Origin: Planctomycetales bacterium 4484_123
GTDB taxonomy: Bacteria; Planctomycetota; Phycisphaerae; SM23-33
NCBI GenBank assembly: GCA_002049885.1
Contig: MVCS01000015.1
Coordinates: 1-19,058 of the forward strand
DNA length: 19,058 nucleotides
Reading direction: 5' to 3'
A program made the translations under genes and the position numbers. Positions 7,659-14,520 of the stretch are shown one piece after another (positions within the stretch are counted from its first letter, which is position 1; each line of letters opens with the position of its first letter). The notes below the pieces were generated by a model that was given only the letters and a program-made list of their open reading frames with translations, was not told where the DNA came from and ran no database searches.

Positions 7659-9959
7659 CTATTTGACCTTGTAGATTTTCAGTCGGCTGGGCTCGTAGAA
7701 GTTCACTTGCGGGATGGTCACCAGGCCGTACTCGTCGGCGACCACCTGGCCGGACTGTGGTTTTCTGCGGCTCTTGCCCAGGGGGACGTTTTCCCAGCGG
7801 AACTTTTCGCCGGGGGCGGGCTTGAAGTTTCTGGTTCGCCGCGGGGTCACGTCGCTGGTGCCGCCGCCGGCGTAGCTGACGCGTCCCTGGCCGTGGATGG
7901 TTATCTCGAAGCGGTCGGGCTCATCGACGAAGTCGGCCAGCCAGCGCCGGCCGTCGGCGATGCGCCCGCCGCTGCCGTAGCCATACGCGCCGGTGCGGAA
8001 CTGCCTGGTGTTCAGGCCCTTGTCGTTGGAGTTGTTCCGCAGGGCCAGGAAGGGGATGTCCAGGGCGAAGTCGAAGGCCGTCTTGGTCCCCACCCTGCCC
8101 TCGGGTATGGGCAGGTGCCTTCCGCCGCCCCAATAGAACCGGGCGGTGAAGCCGTGCTTGGTCTGCCAGAGCGTCTTCATGAACTTCACCTGCTGGGGCC
8201 AGGGCGCGCTGAGCATGGCCGGGCCCATGGAGATGAAGGCCAGCTCGCGCCTGGGGTCGGCGGCGACGTAGCTGATGAGGTCGAACTCGTCCCAGACGGG
8301 CTTGCCGCTCTCGTCGGGAATCTGCCACTGGACCTTGCCCCAGGCGGCCTCGCGCAGCGGGCGAGCCGTGCGCCGGCGGTAATTTTGGACCCTCACCAGC
8401 GCGGGAGTGAGCTTGGGGTCCGGGTCGGGCCGGTCGGTCAGCACGTAGGCGAACTTGTCGCCATGCTTGACGCCGTAGTACAGCGCCTCGGTGCCGCCCA
8501 CGGCCGAGAGCCGCTTATGGTCGCTGCCGAATTCCCTCATGGCCCAGTCGATGAAGGCGAACAGTCGGCGCTTGGTATAGGGCCGGACCACGCCCTGCCG
8601 GAACGACTTCAGCGTGCCCAGGGCCTCGTGGTAGCCGTACCACTGCGACCAGATGGGCCGGTCGTGCCCGGAGATGAGGATGGTGTCGGGGCGGTGGCGG
8701 ACGCCGGGCTTGATGTAGCGGTCGTCCACGAAGGCCACGCGGACGGGCGTGGGCCTGGGCGGGTCCGGCGGGATGTACACGCTCCAGTTGTAGTACTGGT
8801 CGGGCAGGTTGCTCAGCGGCGGGGCGGTCCACTGCACGTATTGGATGCGCTTTCCGGGGTAGTCGTAAAAGACGGTCACGTCGGCCGGCGGCTGGCGGAC
8901 GGGCGCGCCCGGTCCGACCGTTTCGCTCACCGCCGGCGTGCAGTTGCCCGCGCCCATGTCGCGCAGGTTGGCCGTGCCGTTGACGGAGGCGACGACGGCG
9001 TAATAGCCCTTGCCGGCCTTGGCGGGGTTGTGCACGTACAGGCCCGTGCCGGCCTCGAGCACCTTGCCGTCCTCGACGGCGAAGCGCTTGATAATCACCT
9101 CCGCCATCTCCGGCGAGTTGGGGCTGTAGTGGAGTCCGCGCCGGGCGAGTTTCCGTGCCAGCGGGATATCCTCGATAGCCCGGCGGCGGATCATGGCGAT
9201 GAGTTCCTCCACGCTCCGGCCGCGGATGTTGTAGCCGCTGAGCGGCTTGAGCCGCGCCAGCAGTTGGGCCTCGGCGATGTTCTCGGCGGTGATGGGCGCG
9301 GTGTGCCTGAAGACGAGGTACCGCACGCGCGAGGTCTGGTCCATCTTCTCCAATGCCGACCGGACGTTGCCCCAGGTGGGCTCGGCCCCGGCCAGGGGGT
9401 CTGCGATTTCCTTGAAGGTGATGAAGGTCTGGCCGGCCCGGTGGAAGGCCCTGACCGCCCTCACTTGCGGGGGCACCTTGCCGGCCTTGCCTTCGTAGGC
9501 GATTTCCAGGTAGGTCTGCCCCGGCAGCCAGCCGGGGAAGGCCTTCACCAGCAGTTGGTGCGGGGCTTCGGGGTCCTTGACCCATCGCCGCACCGTCTCG
9601 GTCGTGTCGAAGCTGGCGAACCAGGGCCCCTCGAGCTGCAGCGGTCGGGCCGCGCCTGCCGGACGAATGTCCACGTTCACCAGGACCCGCTCGTCGCGCC
9701 CGTCGAGTGGTTCGCGTTGGGCCAGGAGGCTGGCCCGGTACACCTTGGCCCCCCTCGGCAGGGCGCTGAGGTCGATGTCGATCCGCCAGGACTTCGGCGG
9801 GTTGCCCTCCTCCAGGGCGCTGACCTTCAACGTGCGGGGGTGGCTGCACCGCTCGTCCGGGCCCCACTGTTCGATGACCACCTCGGCGCGGGCTGACCCG
9901 GCCAGCAGCAGGGCCGCCACCGCCGCCGCGATTCGAAAGGAGCTGTGAAGGTGCGGCAC
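7659..9959 (-). CDS. Secreted DNRLRE/CBM96-FN3-pseudo-esterase protein, paralogue 4
   Basis: 766 residues from a GTG start at 9959, chosen because a perfect TAAGGAGG lies 6 nt upstream. Signal peptide ends near GSARA (21-25). DNRLRE-like domain (26-158; IDLSALPRGAKVYRASL, SFDTTETVRRWV), FN3-like domain starting HRAGQTFITF (173-182), with a 47-residue helical-looking insert (about 246-292, SVEELIAMIRRRAIEDIP) before GTGLYVHNP (304-312). The hydrolase-like region has GYHEALGTLKSFRQG (442-456) and a shortened elbow RLSAVGGTEAL (483-493), where the Ser position is Thr490. The C-terminal module spans 703-766 (DVTPRRTRNFKPAPGEKF). It is the promoter-proximal gene of the array, facing away from the CBM9-SGNH lipoprotein gene. 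A Thr at the elbow could in principle be nucleophilic, but the flanking glycine pattern is gone; I favour a non-catalytic binding protein. Confidence 0.85.
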   Translation of the reverse strand: MPHLHSSFRIAAAVAALLLAGSARAEVVIEQWGPDERCSHPRTLKVSALEEGNPPKSWRIDIDLSALPRGAKVYRASLLAQREPLDGRDERVLVNVDIRPAGAARPLQLEGPWFASFDTTETVRRWVKDPEAPHQLLVKAFPGWLPGQTYLEIAYEGKAGKVPPQVRAVRAFHRAGQTFITFKEIADPLAGAEPTWGNVRSALEKMDQTSRVRYLVFRHTAPITAENIAEAQLLARLKPLSGYNIRGRSVEELIAMIRRRAIEDIPLARKLARRGLHYSPNSPEMAEVIIKRFAVEDGKVLEAGTGLYVHNPAKAGKGYYAVVASVNGTANLRDMGAGNCTPAVSETVGPGAPVRQPPADVTVFYDYPGKRIQYVQWTAPPLSNLPDQYYNWSVYIPPDPPRPTPVRVAFVDDRYIKPGVRHRPDTILISGHDRPIWSQWYGYHEALGTLKSFRQGVVRPYTKRRLFAFIDWAMREFGSDHKRLSAVGGTEALYYGVKHGDKFAYVLTDRPDPDPKLTPALVRVQNYRRRTARPLREAAWGKVQWQIPDESGKPVWDEFDLISYVAADPRRELAFISMGPAMLSAPWPQQVKFMKTLWQTKHGFTARFYWGGGRHLPIPEGRVGTKTAFDFALDIPFLALRNNSNDKGLNTRQFRTGAYGYGSGGRIADGRRWLADFVDEPDRFEITIHGQGRVSYAGGGTSDVTPRRTRNFKPAPGEKFRWENVPLGKSRRKPQSGQVVADEYGLVTIPQVNFYEPSRLKIYKVK

Positions 9960-10205
9960 CTTGAGCCTCCTTACTGTTTCTCCGGCCTCGGCGTCAGACG
10001 CTATGGCACCGGCGCCGCTTTAACAACCGCGGCGGCGCGAGGGTGCGGCAAAAAAGGCCCCGCCCGCCTCCAGGGACCCTCTCGCGGCTGCTACCGGCGG
10101 GGCAGGCCATTGCGGCACCCGGCCCCGGGCCGTAGGCTTTGCGGAGGCCGGGCATCCGGGGTGGCCCAGCCCAGAGGTAATGCGACGGCCAGGAAGGCGA
10201 TGACC
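9960..10205. promoter_or_regulatory. Divergent intergenic region between array and lipoprotein gene
   Basis: About 246 nt separate the outward-facing starts at 9959 (minus) and 10206 (plus), so promoters for both units should lie here. No convincing sigma-70 -35/-10 pair is visible. Two weak items were seen: TGGCAC at 10004 with GC at the -12 spacing (10017-10018), partly like a sigma-54 element but with CC in place of TT; and an 8-bp stem (10057-10064 with 10096-10103) followed by six T residues on the minus strand. Neither is secure. Confidence 0.35.
9966..9973 (-). promoter_or_regulatory. Consensus Shine-Dalgarno fixing a GTG start
   Basis: The minus strand reads TAAGGAGG, then 6 nt (CTCAAG), then GTG at 9959. 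This is the strongest Shine-Dalgarno I located upstream of any gene in the window. It decides the otherwise unusual GTG start and predicts efficient translation of the first array gene. Confidence 0.8.
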
Positions 10206-12341
10206 ATGACAAGACGGCAGATGGCGTGCGCGGTACTGGCAATGGTGCTGGCCGGGGGCTGTGGCGCCCGGGGCGGCCCGGCCGGTCAGGGTGGCGCGGG
10301 TCATGCGGTTGGCCCGGACCGGCCCGAGCGGGGCCTGATGCGGGCCGTCTTGGTCGACGCGCTCCCGGCCATCGACGGCGTGGGTCGGGACGGGCTGTGG
10401 GCCAAGTGCCCGCCACTGCCGCTGGGCGAGTGCACCACAGAGAAGCCGGGCATCCTCAAGACCACCGCCCGGGTGCTGTTCACGCCCACCCACTTGTGCG
10501 TTTCCTACTGCGCCGAGCCGGAGACCGACTCGCTGGTGGCCAAGGCCACCGGCCGGGACGGGCAGGTCTGGGCGGACGACTGCGTGGAAGTCTTCGTCAC
10601 CGGCGACCTGCGCGTGGGGCTGTATCACTTCGCCGTCAATTCCAAGGGCGTGCTGTACGATGCCGTCACGAGGGGCTCCAAGCGCGACGACACCTCCTAC
10701 AACAGTTCAGCCCGGGTCAAGGCCAGGGTCCACCCCGGGACCGGCTGGACGGTCACCCTGGCCGTGCCCTTGAAGGAGCTGGGCGCGTACGTGGGCAAGG
10801 ACCAAACCTGGCTGCTGAACCTCAACCGCACCAAGCCCGGCACCGCGCCGGGTCAGCCGGCGGGAGAGTGGTCCTGGGCCATCATGGGCTCCAACGACTA
10901 TCACCAGGTCATGGACTACGGGCGTGTCGTCGGCGTGAACATTCCCTCCCGGCCCGACGGGGTGACGCGGACGGCCTCGCCGCCGCCCCCGCCGCCCTCC
11001 TATGACAAGCCCACTCAGGCGGGCTCGGTGCTGGTGTACCACCGCTTCGGCGACGTGGAGATACCGGACAAGGGCAAGGGCCCGGCACGGACGTTCGAGG
11101 TGCGGATCCGCAACTCCAACGGGCTGAAGCTGGCGTTCCTGGCCCGGCCCGCCGGCGGGGTCAAGCAGGTGCCCCTGAACATGTTCGACCGCCGGGCCAA
11201 CGACAACACCACCTCCAAGGCCTACCGACGATTCATCGACGAGCGCTGGCTGCCGGTCATCTACTTCTGCGACCGGTTTCGCTACAACGCCGTCATCTCC
11301 GGCACCGTTGCCCGCTCGACTGACTACACGAACATTCGCTTCCACGGGGTGCCCACGCCGGGCGGCAAGGGCGTGGTGTATCTGCGCGACTTCGTGGTGT
11401 ATCGCGGCGAGGACACCACCCCGCCGCCGGCGCCGCAGGGCCTGGAGGCCGCAGCCACCGCCAAGGGCGTGGAGCTGACCTGGAAGCGCGTGGGTGACAA
11501 TACCGGCATCGCCCTGTACGTCATCAGCCGGGCCGGCGAGGACGGGAGGTTCGTCAAGGTTGGCGAGTCCTTCCTGCCGGGCTATCTCGACAAGCCGCCG
11601 GCCGGCGGGAAGTACCGCTACCGCGTGCTGGCCGTCGATTTCCAGGATAACCTCTCGCCGTGGTCCAAGTCGGTCTCCGTCCGGGTCGCCAAGGGCTTTC
11701 CCAGCCCGGCGCCCGGTCCGCTCGAATCCGACCGGGCCGGCTATGCCGAGCACGTCCGCCGCATCCACGCCGCCGGGGCCGGCAAGGTCCGCAAGGGCTG
11801 GGTGCTGGCCTTTGGCGACTCGCTGACATACGCCACCAACTATCGCACCGCCATAGAGGCCTACCTGGGTCGCTACCGGGTGGAGGCCAGGGGCTATCCC
11901 GGCCGGCGGACGAGTTTCGGCAGGAAGCGGATCGACGCCGACCTGGAGGCGGTCAACCCCGAGTTCTGCCTGATACTGCTGGGCACGAACAACTCCAAAT
12001 CGGACAAGGCCATTGCCGCGGCCATGGAGGACCTGCTGGCCATGGCCCGCAGTTGCGAGCGGCGGGGCACGGTGCCGATCATCGCCACCATCCCGCCGCG
12101 CGGCTTCAAGGACCCCGACTCGAAGCCCGAGGCCCGCTACAACGCCGCCCTCGTCAAGACCTGCCGGGCCAACAAGATTCCCATCTGCTACCTGTTCGAG
12201 ACCTTCCAGGCCTGGGGCGACCGCAGGAAGCTGCTGGCCGGCGACGGCGTGCACTGGGCGGGCGAGGGCTTTCCGCTGACGGGCTACGTCTGGAAGCTGG
12301 CCATGGACCAGGTGAACTTCGTGCTGCTGGACAGGCCGTGA
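10206..12341 (+). CDS. CBM9-FN3-SGNH/GDSL hydrolase lipoprotein
   Basis: 711 residues from ATG 10206, which has AGGAAGG 8 nt upstream; ATG 10200 is too close to it. The N-terminus ends LAGGC (15-19), a probable lipobox, so the protein is likely lipid-anchored. Residues about 45-248 match family 9 carbohydrate-binding modules (IDGVGRDGLW, VWADDCVEVFV, YHFAVNSKG, GWTVTLAVPLKELG). A second, unassigned beta-rich region spans about 272-400, and an FN3 domain about 405-494 (PPPAPQGLEA...YRYRVLAVD). The C-terminal SGNH hydrolase (about 530-711) has all key blocks: FGDSL with Ser539, GTNN (593-596), and DGVH with Asp680/His683. An esterase, for example a carbohydrate acyl-esterase, is expected at the cell surface; the substrate cannot be read from sequence. 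The stop overlaps the start of the next gene. Confidence 0.88.
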   Translation: MTRRQMACAVLAMVLAGGCGARGGPAGQGGAGHAVGPDRPERGLMRAVLVDALPAIDGVGRDGLWAKCPPLPLGECTTEKPGILKTTARVLFTPTHLCVSYCAEPETDSLVAKATGRDGQVWADDCVEVFVTGDLRVGLYHFAVNSKGVLYDAVTRGSKRDDTSYNSSARVKARVHPGTGWTVTLAVPLKELGAYVGKDQTWLLNLNRTKPGTAPGQPAGEWSWAIMGSNDYHQVMDYGRVVGVNIPSRPDGVTRTASPPPPPPSYDKPTQAGSVLVYHRFGDVEIPDKGKGPARTFEVRIRNSNGLKLAFLARPAGGVKQVPLNMFDRRANDNTTSKAYRRFIDERWLPVIYFCDRFRYNAVISGTVARSTDYTNIRFHGVPTPGGKGVVYLRDFVVYRGEDTTPPPAPQGLEAAATAKGVELTWKRVGDNTGIALYVISRAGEDGRFVKVGESFLPGYLDKPPAGGKYRYRVLAVDFQDNLSPWSKSVSVRVAKGFPSPAPGPLESDRAGYAEHVRRIHAAGAGKVRKGWVLAFGDSLTYATNYRTAIEAYLGRYRVEARGYPGRRTSFGRKRIDADLEAVNPEFCLILLGTNNSKSDKAIAAAMEDLLAMARSCERRGTVPIIATIPPRGFKDPDSKPEARYNAALVKTCRANKIPICYLFETFQAWGDRRKLLAGDGVHWAGEGFPLTGYVWKLAMDQVNFVLLDRP

Positions 12342-12580
12342 AGGCATGGAGGACGGCCAAGGCGGTCATCTACGGCGCGGCTGGCGCCCTGGCCGGCGGT
12401 CTGATCACGCTGGTGGTCGTCGTGCTGTGGACGACGGTCTTCTCGGGCCTGCCCAGCGAGCACGTCCTGGAATACCTCCAGCGCGAGGAGGGCCGTAGTG
12501 TCTTCCAGGCCATGTTCGTCGGCATCGGCGTGATGGTGGGCCTGGGCGTGGGCCTGCACAGGGCCCTTCGGCCGAAGTAG
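12338..12580 (+). CDS. Small two-helix membrane protein
   Basis: 80 residues starting at GTG 12338, which overlaps the upstream stop as GTGA, a classic translational-coupling arrangement. Two hydrophobic segments are visible: about 10-32 (VIYGAAGALAGGLITLVVVVLW) and about 55-73 (glycine-rich, VGIGVMVGLGVGL). They are joined by a charged linker (LPSEHVLEYLQREEGR), and the tail is basic (HRALRPK). No family is recognised. Coupling to the SGNH lipoprotein suggests a partner in the membrane, but positional economy alone would also explain the overlap. Confidence 0.65.
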   Translation: MKAWRTAKAVIYGAAGALAGGLITLVVVVLWTTVFSGLPSEHVLEYLQREEGRSVFQAMFVGIGVMVGLGVGLHRALRPK

Positions 12581-12610
12581 TCCGGGCCCCGGCGGCCTGG
12601 GTTCCCGGAC
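12580..12610. terminator. Bidirectional stem-loop between convergent genes
   Basis: GTCCGGG (12580-12586) and CCCGGAC (12604-12610) form a perfect 7-bp stem with a 17-nt loop, in the 42-nt gap between convergent stops at 12580 and 12623. No U-tract follows on either strand. Its position between converging genes supports a termination role. Confidence 0.45.
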
Positions 12611-12622
12611 GGGCGGGGGAGC

Positions 12623-13990
12623 CTATTTGGGGATGCCCCTGAGGAGTTTTTCGCGCTCTTCGATGAGGAGTTTCTTCTCCTGCAGCCACCTCTTGATCTG
12701 CTTTTGTATGCGGTTGGCCTCGGGCTTGTTTCGCTGTCTCAGGTCCTCCAGCCGGCGGTCGCGCCTGCGCTTGGCCTCCCGGCGCAGGCGGTCGGCGTAG
12801 TCGGGGTTCTTCTCGCGGTGGCGCTCGGCCTCCCGCAGGTCGGCGCGGTAGTCGGACCTGATGTCGGCCACGGCCCGGTCGAAACGGCGGATGAACTCGG
12901 CCTTGCGGCGCTCGGCGTCCTTGCCCTTGGCGTTGATGTCCCTCAGCCGGCGCTTGAGCTCCTCCAGGCGGGGGGCGATGGATGCCATGTAGGCGTCGCG
13001 GCGCTCCTTTCGCCGGGCCTGTTCCAACTTGCGGCGATACTCCCGGGCCCTGCGGGTCATCAGGTACCAGCCCCCGCCGCGGACGACGTGCCAACCCTTC
13101 AGGCCCATGTCCTCATGCAGCGTGGCCACATCGTCGCCAATGCCCTTGGCCAGCGCGGCGTCCACCGCGTCGCGCCCGCCCAGCAGCAACAGCTCGCCCT
13201 TGGTGCAGATCACCCGCCCGCCCCGGCCCTTGAATGCGCCCGGCTTGCCGTCCTGCACCCGGATGCACATCTCCACCTTCGGGTCCACCATGGCCTGCGC
13301 CACCAGCTCTGGATGACCGGCTTGCCGGGCGACCTCCGGCAGCCGGCGGCGGACCTCCTGCTGCTCCGCGCTGGTCAGCGGGACGATCTGGCCCTGCTCG
13401 TCAGGCCCGGGGCCGGCGGCCCGGCCGATCTGACCGGCGGGGGTGATGTAAATCTCCGGGCAGGCCATCGCCAGCACCGCCGCCGTGGACAGCGCCCGCC
13501 GCACCAGGGCCACGATGCGCAGCTCCTTCCGGGCGGCCTCCAGCACGTCCAGGACCCGGACCATCTCCTGCACCGACCCGCCGGGTGAGTCGAAGTACAG
13601 CACCACGTAGTCGGGCTTCTTGGCCCGGACCTCCTTGAGCGCCTCGGCGAGGAACTCAGCCCGGACGTCGATGCCTATCTGGCCCTTGATGGGCAGCGGG
13701 TAATAGCCCGGGCCGACGGGCTCACCGGCAGGCTGGGCCGGCTGGCTCCGGGCCCTCGGCCCCTGGCCGTGGACTATCGACTTTACCTGCACTCGCGGGA
13801 TGGGAATGGTGAACTTGGCCTGGCCCTTGTGCACCTCCATGATGATCCAACTGGTCTTTTCCTCGAGGATCTTCCCTTCGTAAACGGTGCCGTCGGTCTT
13901 GACGACCGTATCGGCCGGGGCGGCGGCCAGCACCGCCGCCACGCACCAGCCGGCCAGTAGTATGGGAAGCCTTGGGACAGTCCGCATCAT
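12623..13990 (-). CDS. Exported ClpP/SppA-fold serine protease with coiled-coil tail
   Basis: 455 residues from ATG 13990 (tandem ATG at 13987; GGGAG 4-7 nt upstream). Signal peptide about 1-26. A small beta domain (27-74; VVKTDGTVYEGKILEE...IPRVQVKSI) comes before the protease core. The core (about 105-300) has YVVLYFDSPGGSV (128-140), the oxyanion/ClpP-like glycine loop, and ALSTAAVLAMACPEIYITPAGQIG (166-189), where Ser168 aligns without gaps to the catalytic Ser of SppA (AASGGYWIA). The general base (Lys in SppA, His in ClpP) is not identifiable by eye. Residues about 313-452 are extremely rich in Arg, Lys and Glu with heptad-like Leu/Ala spacing, a long coiled coil not usual in SppA or NfeD. 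It probably degrades exported or membrane-associated proteins. It is transcribed alone, towards the convergent lipoprotein pair. Confidence 0.78.
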   Translation of the reverse strand: MMRTVPRLPILLAGWCVAAVLAAAPADTVVKTDGTVYEGKILEEKTSWIIMEVHKGQAKFTIPIPRVQVKSIVHGQGPRARSQPAQPAGEPVGPGYYPLPIKGQIGIDVRAEFLAEALKEVRAKKPDYVVLYFDSPGGSVQEMVRVLDVLEAARKELRIVALVRRALSTAAVLAMACPEIYITPAGQIGRAAGPGPDEQGQIVPLTSAEQQEVRRRLPEVARQAGHPELVAQAMVDPKVEMCIRVQDGKPGAFKGRGGRVICTKGELLLLGGRDAVDAALAKGIGDDVATLHEDMGLKGWHVVRGGGWYLMTRRAREYRRKLEQARRKERRDAYMASIAPRLEELKRRLRDINAKGKDAERRKAEFIRRFDRAVADIRSDYRADLREAERHREKNPDYADRLRREAKRRRDRRLEDLRQRNKPEANRIQKQIKRWLQEKKLLIEEREKLLRGIPK

Positions 13991-14102
13991 CGCTCTCCCG
14001 TCGTGCCCTGACGCGCGGGCGAAACCACACCTCCCGGACGAATTGCCGGGCCTTGTCTTACCGGCCCACCCCAGCGGGCGAATCGTACCGCCCAAGACCG
14101 CT

Positions 14103-14516
14103 GCGGTCCAGCCCCCGTCGCTGCTGCGGCTGCCGGCGGCGACGGCGCCGGGCGGCTACTGGCTGGTGGCGTCGTTCTTCCTGCTGGGGCTTTGCGGTGC
14201 CGGCCAGACCGCCGCCGCAGCGCCGTTCATGATGCGGGTATTCCCCCGGGGCAAGCGCGTGGGTTACATCACGCTTTCGAACCTGGCCCTGGGCCCGCTG
14301 CGGTTCGTGGTGCCCCTGATTGCCGGGCTGGTCAGCCAGGTGTTCGGCTACGGCGTGCTGTTCGCCGCCGCCGGGGTCTTCCCCCTGCTCGCCCTGCTGC
14401 CGTTGTGGCTCATTCGCCTGGGTCCCGAGCCGCCCGCGGACGATGTGCCGCCGGGCCCTGCCGATGGGCGCACCTGGCCCGCATACCTGCCGGTACCTGT
14501 CGGGATGTCGCCTTGA
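14103..14516 (+). pseudogene. C-terminal remnant of an MFS transporter
   Basis: A plus-strand frame ending at TGA 14514-14516 encodes three clear hydrophobic helices: YWLVASFFLLGLCGAGQT, then after FMMRVFPRGKRVGYITLSN the helix PLRFVVPLIAGLVSQVFG, then VLFAAAGVFPLLALLPLWLI. The loop with FPRGKRVGY between helices and the GP/P-rich following helix are like the last part of major facilitator permeases, which normally have 12 helices and about 400 residues. No start codon with an RBS is present, and upstream the frame runs into the antisense of the protease gene. The stop sits 4 nt from the convergent SGNH gene's stop. I read it as the surviving 3' end of a truncated gene. Confidence 0.6.
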
Positions 14517-14520
14517 CCGG

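Noticed and set aside
3036..9896. Very long plus-strand open frames (3036-4793, 4886-7522, 7596-9896) opposite the array genes
   Set aside because: They are antisense to genes with clear signal peptides, RBSs and conserved domains, have Gly/Val/Ala/Arg-rich low-information translations typical of high-GC antisense, and show no recognisable motif except the short panE-like stretch, which lies in another frame.
10004..10019. Possible sigma-54 promoter (TGGCAC with GC at -12 spacing)
   Set aside because: The -12 half has CCGC instead of TTGC, and in such GC-rich sequence GG and GC at that spacing occur easily by chance.
10050..10103. 8-bp stem followed by six T residues on the minus strand, terminator-like
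   Set aside because: The loop is 31 nt and no minus-strand gene ends upstream of it, so there is nothing for it to terminate; kept only as a note.
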